The translations under genes were made by a program, and so were the position numbers. Below the pieces are notes generated by a model. That model searched no databases. It was not told the origin of the DNA and saw nothing but the letters and a program-made list of their open reading frames with translations. This document shows, piece by piece, positions 1 through 6,932 of a DNA stretch of 17,791 nt. The DNA comes from Candidatus Sordicultor fermentans. Its GTDB lineage: Bacteria > Atribacterota > Atribacteria > Atribacterales > Caldatribacteriaceae. The number at the start of each line of letters is the position of its first letter. Position 1 is the first letter of the stretch. Where the stretch lies: the NCBI GenBank assembly GCA_002385475.1, contig DGDO01000047.1:6743-24533 (forward strand), in the 5' to 3' direction.

Positions 1-186
1 GACCCCTCGCAGAACCATTCAGGAGTAAAGGTGATAGAAACACTCAAGGGGTGACGGCAAAAAGAAGGGAGTTCATAAAGGGGAAACATTTATTCAAGAA
101 TGACGAATTTGAGGGGGTGGCGAATGCAAAAGGGAGTTATAGGGAAGGTTTTCCCCTTATTGCCGGGTTTATAAGGGTTATGGTTG

Positions 187-195
187 TGTTATAAT
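187..195 (+). promoter_or_regulatory. Probable extended -10 promoter for secA
   Basis: A perfect TATAAT at 190-195 is preceded directly by TGT at 187-189, giving an extended -10 element of the sigma-70/sigma-A type. No good -35 box lies at the usual 17-base distance (GTTTAT at 167-172), which is tolerated when the -10 is extended. The distance to the secA start at 222 leaves a short 5' leader of about 20 bases carrying a strong ribosome binding site, AGGAGG at 210-215. This is the only convincing promoter in the window, so much of the downstream chain may be read from it. The motif is seen; its activity is inferred. Confidence 0.6.
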
Positions 196-221
196 TTAGG
201 GGTGTATTCAGGAGGAAAATA

Positions 222-2900
222 ATGGGCTGGATTAAAGATTTTTGGGCTGATAGAGCTCAAGCTAAGCAAATTCGAGAGTTGAAAGATAAATATGTGGAGG
301 CGGTTAACGCTCAGGAGAAAGAGGTTTCCCGTCTCTCGGATGCAGAATTACGGCACAAAACTGAAGAATTCCAAAGAAGAATTCAGGAAGGAAGCAGCTT
401 AGATGATTTATTGGTGGAGGCTTTTGCCGTAGTTCGAGAGGTAGCAAAGAGAACAACCGGTATGCGTCCTTTTGATGTACAAATCATGGGAGGCGTGGTG
501 CTTCATCAGGGAAAAATTGCTGAGATGGCTACCGGAGAAGGGAAAACCCTGGTAGCTACCATGCCTGCTTATCTCAATGCTTTAGAAGGAAAAGGAGTGC
601 ATATCGTTACTGTTAATGATTATCTGGCCAAAAGAGATCGTTACTGGATGGGGCCTATTTTTGAGTTTTTGGGGTTATCGGTGGGTTTGATTCAGCATGA
701 CTCCTCTCCTGCAGAGCGTAAAAAGGCTTATCTCTGTGATATCACCTACGGGACTAATACCGAGTTTGGTTTTGATTACCTGCGAGATAATATGGTTATC
801 CGCTTCGAAGATGTAGTGCAAAGAGAGTTAAATTACGCTATTGTTGATGAAGTGGATAGTATTTTGATTGATGAGGCGCGTACTCCTTTAATCATTTCTG
901 GGCCAGCAGAGGAAGACACAGAAATTTATTACAAAGTGAATAAAGTGGTGAGGAGGCTATCCTATCCTGAGGACTTCGATTATGAAGAGAAGACCCGTTC
1001 TATATGGTTGACGGAAAAAGGAGTCACCAAAGTGGAAAACTTGCTTCATATCGATAATCTTTATGAGGAAACCGGGAAAGGTTCTTTAGAACACCTGGTG
1101 AGGCAAGCTTTACGGGCTCATCATCTTTATAAAAAAGACGTCGATTATGTAGTGAAAGATGGAGAAGTAATCATTGTAGATGAATTCACTGGTCGGCTCA
1201 TGCATGGACGCCGCTATAGCGATGGTCTTCATCAAGCTATAGAAGCCAAAGAAGGCCTAAAAGTGGCTAATGAAAATCAGACTTTAGCTTCCATTACTTA
1301 TCAGAATTATTTTCGAATGTATAACAAAACCAGCGGGATGACGGGAACAGCTAAAACTGAAGAAAGTGAGTTTATTTATACTTATGGTATGCCGGTAGTG
1401 GTAATTCCTCCTAATCGACCTCTCCACAGAACCAATCACCCTGATGTTATTTACCGCAGGGGAGAGGAGAAGTTTGCTGCAGTAGTCGAAGAAATTGAAA
1501 AACAGAATAAAGCAGGGAGACCGGTTTTAGTGGGGACGGTTTCCATTGAAAAGTCAGAAAGGCTGAGTAATCTTCTTCACCAGCGGAAAATTCCCCACCA
1601 GGTGCTTAATGCTAAACATCATGAAAAAGAAGCGGAAATTGTTGCTCAGGCCGGGAAAAAAGGAGCGGTTACTATTTCTACTAATATGGCTGGACGAGGA
1701 ACAGATATTCTTCTGGGAGGTAATCCTGATTTTCTGGCTCGAGAAGAAATGAGAAGTAAGGGGTTTAAAGAAGAAATAATTATCGAGGCCGCAGAAGGCT
1801 TACCTACTGACTTACCAGAGGTAAAAGAAGCTCGAGAGGTTTACCGAGAGCTTCTTTCCCGGTTTAAAGAAATAACCGACCGAGAAGGGGAAGAAGTTAA
1901 AGCTGCTGGTGGTTTGCATGTTATTGGTACAGAGCGACACGAAAGCAGGAGAATTGACAATCAATTACGAGGACGGGCAGGAAGGCAGGGTGACCCTGGC
2001 TCATCGCAATTTTTCCTCTCTTTAGAAGATGACCTGTTGCGCCTTTTTGGTTCAGATAAAATATCTCAACTCATGGAAAAATTGGGAATGGAGGAGGGAG
2101 TTCCTCTGGAGCATTCTTTGGTTACCCGAGCTATAGAATCGGCTCAAAAAAGAGTAGAAGGGCATTATTTCCAGATTAGAAAGACTCTCCTTCAGTATGA
2201 TGATGTGATGAATAAACAAAGAGGGGTAATTTATGAGCAAAGAAGAATGGTGCTTCGAGAAGAAAATCTTCGTCCTCACATTCTGGGAATGATGGAAGAA
2301 GTGGTTAAAGATATAGTTTCTGCTTATGCTCCAGAAAAAGTTTATCCTGAAGAATGGGATTGGGAAGGGCTGAGTCAGCGCTTGTTTTCCGTTTTAGGAT
2401 GGGAGTGGAAAGTAGACGAAGAAAAAAAACTCAGCTATTATCCTTCTCTTTTGCAAGAGGATATTTTGCAGTCTTTACGAGAAATTTATGAAAGCAAAGT
2501 ACAGGAAATAGGAGAACCTCTGTTCCGGGAGTTAGAAAGATATGTGCTCTTGCGGGTGGTGGATAGTTACTGGAAAGATCATCTGCGTAATATGGACCAT
2601 CTCCGGGAAGGGATTGGATTACGAGCGATAGGGCAAAGAGACCCCTTTGTCGAGTATCAGCTGGAAGCTTTTGATATGTTCCAGGATATGATAGCTCATA
2701 TTCGGGAAGATACCATTCGCTATATTTTACATCTACGAGTGGTTACCGAAGCTAAAAAGCCCTCATCCAGGGCTTCCTCACCTAAACCTCCTCGGGAAAA
2801 AGTGGCGACAGCACGGAGTAAAAATAAGGTGGGAAGAAATGACCCCTGTCCTTGCGGAAGTGGTTTAAAATATAAATATTGCTGTGGGAAAAATGAATGA
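222..2900 (+). CDS. secA: Protein translocase subunit SecA
   Basis: SecA is the ATP-driven motor that pushes unfolded preproteins through the SecYEG channel in the inner membrane. At 892 residues the length is normal. The first nucleotide-binding domain shows Walker A ATGEGKT at residues 103-109 and the Walker B-type DEVD at 209-212, followed by the family-typical IDEARTPLIISG. The second motor domain has TNMAGRGTDI and, further on, QLRGRAGRQGDPG. The extreme C-terminus carries the zinc-binding SEC-C tail CPCGSGLKYKYCCGK, a CxCx8CC arrangement that in other bacteria contacts SecB or phospholipid. The start at 222 is backed by AGGAGG six bases upstream and by the typical N-terminus. It is the first gene of the co-directional chain, 16 bases ahead of prfB. 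Nothing is broken or missing. Confidence 0.98.
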   Translation: MGWIKDFWADRAQAKQIRELKDKYVEAVNAQEKEVSRLSDAELRHKTEEFQRRIQEGSSLDDLLVEAFAVVREVAKRTTGMRPFDVQIMGGVVLHQGKIAEMATGEGKTLVATMPAYLNALEGKGVHIVTVNDYLAKRDRYWMGPIFEFLGLSVGLIQHDSSPAERKKAYLCDITYGTNTEFGFDYLRDNMVIRFEDVVQRELNYAIVDEVDSILIDEARTPLIISGPAEEDTEIYYKVNKVVRRLSYPEDFDYEEKTRSIWLTEKGVTKVENLLHIDNLYEETGKGSLEHLVRQALRAHHLYKKDVDYVVKDGEVIIVDEFTGRLMHGRRYSDGLHQAIEAKEGLKVANENQTLASITYQNYFRMYNKTSGMTGTAKTEESEFIYTYGMPVVVIPPNRPLHRTNHPDVIYRRGEEKFAAVVEEIEKQNKAGRPVLVGTVSIEKSERLSNLLHQRKIPHQVLNAKHHEKEAEIVAQAGKKGAVTISTNMAGRGTDILLGGNPDFLAREEMRSKGFKEEIIIEAAEGLPTDLPEVKEAREVYRELLSRFKEITDREGEEVKAAGGLHVIGTERHESRRIDNQLRGRAGRQGDPGSSQFFLSLEDDLLRLFGSDKISQLMEKLGMEEGVPLEHSLVTRAIESAQKRVEGHYFQIRKTLLQYDDVMNKQRGVIYEQRRMVLREENLRPHILGMMEEVVKDIVSAYAPEKVYPEEWDWEGLSQRLFSVLGWEWKVDEEKKLSYYPSLLQEDILQSLREIYESKVQEIGEPLFRELERYVLLRVVDSYWKDHLRNMDHLREGIGLRAIGQRDPFVEYQLEAFDMFQDMIAHIREDTIRYILHLRVVTEAKKPSSRASSPKPPREKVATARSKNKVGRNDPCPCGSGLKYKYCCGKNE

Positions 2901-2916
2901 AAGGAGAAGAGAAAAG

Positions 2917-4021
2917 ATGCCTGATGTAATAGAAGAATTAGAAGAAGTTAAAGGTAAACTGGAAGAAATAGGGGGCTATCTTTGACCAGTTAAATTTAGA
3001 AGAGAAAATAAGGGAAATAGAAAAGAAAATGTCCCGGGAGGGTTTCTGGGATAATAGAGGTGGAGAAAACCAGATTCTGGGAGAATACAAATCTTATCGC
3101 CAGATCTGGGAGCAATATCAGAATTTACAAGAGCGATGGAGAGAAGCACAAGAATTCAGTTCCCTGATTAGCGAAACGGACTCAGAATTTTCCGAGCTGA
3201 AAAAGGAAATTAAAAGCTTAACCCAGGAAGCAGAGGACTTAAAGATCCGGCTTCTTTTTTCTGAGACAGAAGATAGTCATAATGCCATAGTTACCATCCA
3301 TTCCGGAGCAGGAGGAGTGGAGTCTCAAGATTGGGTGGAAATGCTTTTTCGCCTTTATCTCCGTTTTTGTGAGAGAAAAGGTTTTGAAGTTCGAGTGACC
3401 GATATTTTAGAAGGGGAAGAAGCGGGCTTAAAATATGTGACTTTCCTGGTGCAGGGAGATTATGCCTATGGTTATCTCAAATCAGAAAGGGGAGTGCATC
3501 GCCTTATTCGTATTTCTCCTTTTGATGCCAATCGTCGTCGCCATACCACCTTTGCTTTAGTAGAAGTGACTCCTGAGATGGGGGACGATATTAAAGTGGA
3601 AATTGAACCTCAAGATTTAAAAATAGAGACTTTTCGGGCAGGAGGTCACGGTGGCCAGCATGTGAATGTAACTGATTCAGCAGTTCGTATTATTCACATA
3701 CCTACTGGCATAGTGGTGCAGTGCCAGAATGAGCGCTCTCAACATCAGAATAAAGCTCTGGCTATGAGGATATTAAAGTCTCGACTTTATGAATATTATC
3801 AAGAGGAACAGAAGAAAAAGATTATGGAGATGAAAGGAGAACGTAAAGACATTGCCTGGGGCAATCAGATTCGCACCTATGTTTTCCATCCTTATAGTTT
3901 GGTGAAAGATCATCGTACCGGTCACGAAACAGGCAACGTTGAGCGAGTGATGAACGGAGAAATTGATGATTTTGTAGAAGCTTTTTTAGAGAAGAGTCAA
4001 ATTTCTTCCGAAAAGGAGTAG
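2917..4021 (+). CDS. prfB: Peptide chain release factor 2 (programmed +1 frameshift)
   Basis: RF2 ends translation at UAA and UGA. The protein is encoded in two frames: 22 codons from ATG 2917 (AAGGAG at 2901-2906) up to CTT at 2980-2982, then an in-frame TGA at 2983-2985. A +1 slip onto TTT resumes at GAC 2984 and gives 15 more codons before the ATG at 3029 that a simple ORF finder would choose. The product is 367 residues, close to the usual 365. In that numbering the stop-codon recognition tripeptide SPF is at 200-202, which marks RF2 rather than RF1, and the peptidyl-transferase motif GGQ is at 245-247. The helical N-terminal domain, missing from the 3029 start, is partly supplied by the first 37 residues. 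The gene's own final stop is TAG, which RF2 does not read, so RF1 must finish RF2 synthesis. The frameshift makes RF2 autoregulate: low RF2 slows decoding of the TGA and favours the slip. Confidence 0.96.
2970..2985 (+). promoter_or_regulatory. RF2 programmed +1 frameshift site
   Basis: The site has the three classic parts: a Shine-Dalgarno-like AGGGGG at 2970-2975, the slippery CTT at 2980-2982 and the stop TGA at 2983-2985 followed by C. Four bases (CTAT) separate the SD-like element from CTT, where the well-known E. coli site has three (TAT). The CTTTGAC core is identical to the common form. The reading frames on both sides encode RF2-like sequence, so the shift is needed for a full-length protein. 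Confidence 0.93.
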
Positions 4022-4026
4022 GATTC

Positions 4027-4854
4027 ATGAAAGTTTATGCTTTGATTGGGCCAAGTGGAACGGGTAAGAGTTATCATGTTCCTCATTTAGCCCAGAAATA
4101 CAAAATTGATTGTATAATTGATGACGGACTTCTTATTTCGGGGGGGAGAATTATCGCTGGTCGCTCGGCAAAAGCGGAGATTAATAAAATTAGGGCAACT
4201 AAAATAGCTCTTTTCTATTTTTCTCCAGATCGGGAAGCGGTTAAGGAAGCTCTGAGGAAGCTTGCTCCTCAAAATATAATGATATTGGGAGTCTCTCTTC
4301 GTATGGTAGAGAAAATCTGTGAGCATCTGGAGCTGCCTCTTCCTGAGGAAGTTATAGAGATTGAGAAGATAGTTTCTCCTCAGGAGATAGAGCTGGCGCT
4401 ATCGGCACGGGAGAACGAAGGTAAACATACTATTCCTGTGCCTCTTGTGGAGTTGAAGAGGAACTTGTGGAGCAGCTTGATGGATACTGTGCCGGTTGCT
4501 ATCTGGAGGTGGTTTTATTCTTCAAGAGAGAAAACAGTGGTACGACCTCCTTTTAGTTATCTGGGTAAATTAGTGATTTCCGAGAAAGCACTTCTTTCTC
4601 TTCTTGATTTTCTTCTTTCTCGTTTTCCCTGGATAGAAGAAGTAAAAGGGCTGTCTATTCACTACTCCGAAAGAGGAGTAGAGGTAGTGGTTAATTGTAT
4701 CATCAATCCTGATTTCTCTCTTTCTCAAGTGGGGCATTTAACCCAGAAGAGATTGAAGGAAGGATTAGAATATCTGACCGGGGTGGATGTGAGAGCTGTG
4801 AATGTCAATGTAGAAGGAATAGCAGATAGAGAGGAACAGCTGGTTTATGTCTAA
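4027..4854 (+). CDS. P-loop ATPase fused to Asp23/Gls24-like domain
   Basis: This 275-residue protein has two parts. The N-terminal part opens with a clear Walker A, GPSGTGKS, at residues 8-15, followed by IIDDGLLI (30-37), AGRSAKAE (44-51) and HTIPVP (134-139), blocks that look conserved rather than random. The C-terminal part, about 180-265, resembles the Asp23/Gls24 (Alx shock) fold: a VISEKALLSLL opening, a strand-rich VEVVVNCIINPDFSL, then a helix and the closing VRAVNVNVEGI. Asp23-family proteins are linked to envelope stress and membrane association in Gram-positives. I believe similar fusions occur in clostridia, so the architecture is probably known but its role is not. There is no signal peptide, so it should be cytoplasmic. 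The start has AAGGAG at 4013-4018 and lies 5 bases after prfB; the end overlaps the next gene by 8 bases. The ATPase call is firm, the Asp23 call good, the function unknown. Confidence 0.75.
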   Translation: MKVYALIGPSGTGKSYHVPHLAQKYKIDCIIDDGLLISGGRIIAGRSAKAEINKIRATKIALFYFSPDREAVKEALRKLAPQNIMILGVSLRMVEKICEHLELPLPEEVIEIEKIVSPQEIELALSARENEGKHTIPVPLVELKRNLWSSLMDTVPVAIWRWFYSSREKTVVRPPFSYLGKLVISEKALLSLLDFLLSRFPWIEEVKGLSIHYSERGVEVVVNCIINPDFSLSQVGHLTQKRLKEGLEYLTGVDVRAVNVNVEGIADREEQLVYV

Positions 4855-6406
4855 GAAAACTTTATTAGAGTTAGTGGAAGAGTTGGAAAAAGAGAAAGCT
4901 CTCCTTCTTCGGGGAGGAGGAGAAAAAGCCCTGAAAAAGCAACATGAGGCAGGGAAACTCACCGCTCGGGAGAGGATAGAGTTGTTGGTGGATGAGGGAA
5001 GTTTTGAAGAAATCGATCTTTTTATAGAGCATCGGGCCGATCGGTTTGGTATGGCAGAAAGAAAGCTTCCCGCTGATGGAGTGGTAACTGGTTTTGGAAC
5101 AATAGAAGGAAGGGTAGTGTTTGTCTATTCTCAAGATTTCACTGTGATGGGTGGGTCTTTAGGAGAGATGCACGCCCGGAAAATTACCAAAATTATGGAT
5201 ATGGCGCTCAAAGTGGGTGCGCCTATTATAGGCATAAATGATTCAGGAGGTGCTCGTATCCAGGAAGGCATAGATTCTCTTTCTGGTTATGGACAGATTT
5301 TTTTTCGCAACACCCAGGCTTCTGGTGTTATCCCTCAGATTGCTCTTATTTTAGGGCCCTGTGCTGGAGGGGCGGTTTATTCTCCAGCGCTCATGGATTT
5401 CATCTTTATGGTAGAGGGAGAGAGCAAAATGTTCGTTACCGGACCTCAGGTGGTAAAAGCAGCCACTGGCGAAGAGATTTCGGCTGAAGATTTAGGAGGA
5501 GCAACAACACATGCCACAAAAAGTGGAGTAGCTCATTTTGTGGCTTCTACTGAAGAAGAGTGCTTTTTAAAGGTACGTACTCTCTTGAGTTACCTTCCTT
5601 CCAACAATGTAGAAGATCCTCCGGTAGGGGATTCTTCCGACCCCTGGAACAGACATAATACCCCTCTTTTGGAGATAGTCTCTCCTCATCCCAATAAGCC
5701 CTATGATATGAAAGAAGTAGTGGAAGAGTTAGTGGATAGAGGCAGTTTCTTAGAGGTGCAAAAAGACTTCGCTCGTAATATAATAGTGGGGTTCTCCCGG
5801 ATAGGAGGGCAAGTAGTGGGGGTGGTGGCTAATCAGCCTTATCATTTAGCAGGGTGTCTGGATATTAACGCTGCGGATAAAGCTTCCCGGTTTATCCGTT
5901 TTTGCGATTGTTTTAACATTCCTCTTCTAACTTTAGTTGATGTTCCTGGTTTTTTACCGGGTAGCAATCAGGAGCTGGGGGGGATTATTCGCCATGGGGC
6001 TAAAATGCTCTATGCTTATTCAGAAGCCACTGTTCCTAAAATAACGGTTATTTTACGGAAAGCTTACGGAGGAGCTTATTTAGCTATGTGTAGTAGAGAC
6101 CTGGGCGCCGATTTAGTTTTAGCCTGGCCTACTGCTGAAATTGCTGTCATGGGTGCAGAGGGGGCAGTAGACATCATTTTTCGTCAGGAAATAGAAAAAG
6201 CGCTGGATTCTGAAGTAGAGAGGGAAAAACTACTGGAACAATATCGTCAGGAGTTTTATAATCCTTATCAGGCGGCAAGAAGGGGCTACGTGGATGAAGT
6301 CATTGATCCTCGAGAAACTCGGATTAAAGTAGCCAAGGCTCTCGAAGTTTTCTGGTCTAAACGAGAAGAAGGGAAGGGAAAGAAACATGGTAATTTCCCA
6401 GTATGA
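4847..6406 (+). CDS. Biotin-dependent acyl-CoA carboxyltransferase (PccB/MmdA family)
   Basis: This 519-residue protein has the two crotonase-like halves of the carboxyltransferase family, which moves a carboxyl group between carboxybiotin and an acyl-CoA, usually propionyl/methylmalonyl-CoA. The N-terminal half has the oxyanion loop NDSGGARIQEG (131-141) and GPCAGGAVYSPALMDF (170-185). The C-terminal half has GAKMLYAYSEATVP and RKAYGGAYLAM, typical of the biotin-side site. The family includes propionyl-CoA carboxylase beta, the alpha subunit of sodium-pumping methylmalonyl-CoA decarboxylase, and transcarboxylase 12S; sequence alone does not separate them. A biotin carrier follows two genes downstream, but no biotin carboxylase and no MmdB-type membrane subunit lies in the window. 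The start overlaps the previous gene by 8 bases, with GAGGA at 4831-4835, so coupling is likely. Confidence 0.93.
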   Translation: MSKKTLLELVEELEKEKALLLRGGGEKALKKQHEAGKLTARERIELLVDEGSFEEIDLFIEHRADRFGMAERKLPADGVVTGFGTIEGRVVFVYSQDFTVMGGSLGEMHARKITKIMDMALKVGAPIIGINDSGGARIQEGIDSLSGYGQIFFRNTQASGVIPQIALILGPCAGGAVYSPALMDFIFMVEGESKMFVTGPQVVKAATGEEISAEDLGGATTHATKSGVAHFVASTEEECFLKVRTLLSYLPSNNVEDPPVGDSSDPWNRHNTPLLEIVSPHPNKPYDMKEVVEELVDRGSFLEVQKDFARNIIVGFSRIGGQVVGVVANQPYHLAGCLDINAADKASRFIRFCDCFNIPLLTLVDVPGFLPGSNQELGGIIRHGAKMLYAYSEATVPKITVILRKAYGGAYLAMCSRDLGADLVLAWPTAEIAVMGAEGAVDIIFRQEIEKALDSEVEREKLLEQYRQEFYNPYQAARRGYVDEVIDPRETRIKVAKALEVFWSKREEGKGKKHGNFPV

Positions 6407-6572
6407 TTTGGGTGTGAAATTAAAACCCCAAGTGGTGGCGGCTATCGCTGCTGCTCTTTTTGAAATTCTGGAAGAAGAAAAACCTTCTTTGCCCTATGTA
6501 CCGAAGAAAAACAAAAAGTGGAAAGAACTGGGTAAGCATGAGCGTTGCTGGATGCTTCGCTTGGGGAGGTAA
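6387..6572 (+). CDS. Small protein of the carboxylase/decarboxylase cluster
   Basis: A 61-residue protein whose central segment, LKPQVVAAIAAALFEILEE, forms an Ala-rich amphipathic helix, followed by a basic tail. This helix resembles the C-terminal part of the delta and epsilon subunits of methylmalonyl-CoA decarboxylase (Veillonella MmdD/MmdE) and of related small subunits that hold the carboxyltransferase in its complex. Unlike OadG or MmdD it lacks an N-terminal membrane anchor, so it is closer to MmdE in size. It overlaps the carboxyltransferase by 20 bases, sits 3 bases before the biotin carrier, and has a purine-rich AAGGGAA-type binding site just upstream. Position and helix support a real subunit. 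The family assignment is inference from memory of the motif, and the gene could instead be an unrelated small protein. Confidence 0.6.
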   Translation: MVISQYDLGVKLKPQVVAAIAAALFEILEEEKPSLPYVPKKNKKWKELGKHERCWMLRLGR

Positions 6573-6575
6573 GCG

Positions 6576-6932
6576 ATGAGGAGATTTTTAGTAAGAGTGA
6601 ATGGAGAAGAATATGAAGTTGAGGTAGCGGAAGTAAGAGAAGAAGGAGAGAGCCACTGGAATATAAGAGATATAAAAAAAGTGGTTCCTTCCCCTTCTCC
6701 TCTCCAGGTTACCACCACTCTTCGGGCTCCTATGCCCGGAAGAGTTTTGGCCATTAATGTAGCAAAAGGAGAAAAAGTGGAAGCAGGACAGGTGGTAATT
6801 ATTCTGGAAGCTATGAAGATGGAAAATGAGATTGCTGCAGAGCGAGAGGGAATAGTAAAAGAGGTCTATGTGGAAGAAAATGACACCGTAGATAGTGGAG
6901 ACCCTCTTTTAGAAATTGAGGAGGGAAGATGA
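6576..6932 (+). CDS. Biotin carboxyl carrier protein (acyl-CoA carboxylase/decarboxylase)
   Basis: The 118-residue protein carries biotin and shuttles CO2 between enzyme sites. The C-terminal biotinyl domain (about 48-116) begins APMPGRVLAI and has the biotinylation motif EAMKMENE with the modified lysine at K81; the thumb-like and closing blocks GIVKEVYVEENDTVDSGDPL complete the fold. The N-terminal segment VRVNGEEYEVEVAEV and the short Ser/Pro linker at 39-43 match the stand-alone carriers of oxaloacetate and methylmalonyl-CoA decarboxylases, rather than the longer AccB of fatty acid synthesis. GGGGAGG at 6563-6569 lies six bases before the ATG. The stop overlaps the next start in an ATGA, so the two are likely coupled although their functions look unrelated. 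Confidence 0.92.
   Translation: MRRFLVRVNGEEYEVEVAEVREEGESHWNIRDIKKVVPSPSPLQVTTTLRAPMPGRVLAINVAKGEKVEAGQVVIILEAMKMENEIAAEREGIVKEVYVEENDTVDSGDPLLEIEEGR

Noticed and set aside
1..54. Stop-free frame from the window edge to TGA at 52-54, possibly the tail of an upstream gene.
   Set aside because: Only 17 codons are visible (ending VKVIETLKG) and another frame is also open across the region, so a gene end cannot be supported.
142..155. Small hairpin GGGAA / GGTT loop / TTCCC that could be a terminator of an upstream gene.
   Set aside because: The stem is only 5 pairs and no T run follows.
3029..4021. prfB beginning at ATG 3029.
   Set aside because: This lacks 37 N-terminal residues; the CTTTGAC frameshift site and an upstream ATG with a good ribosome site account for the full protein.
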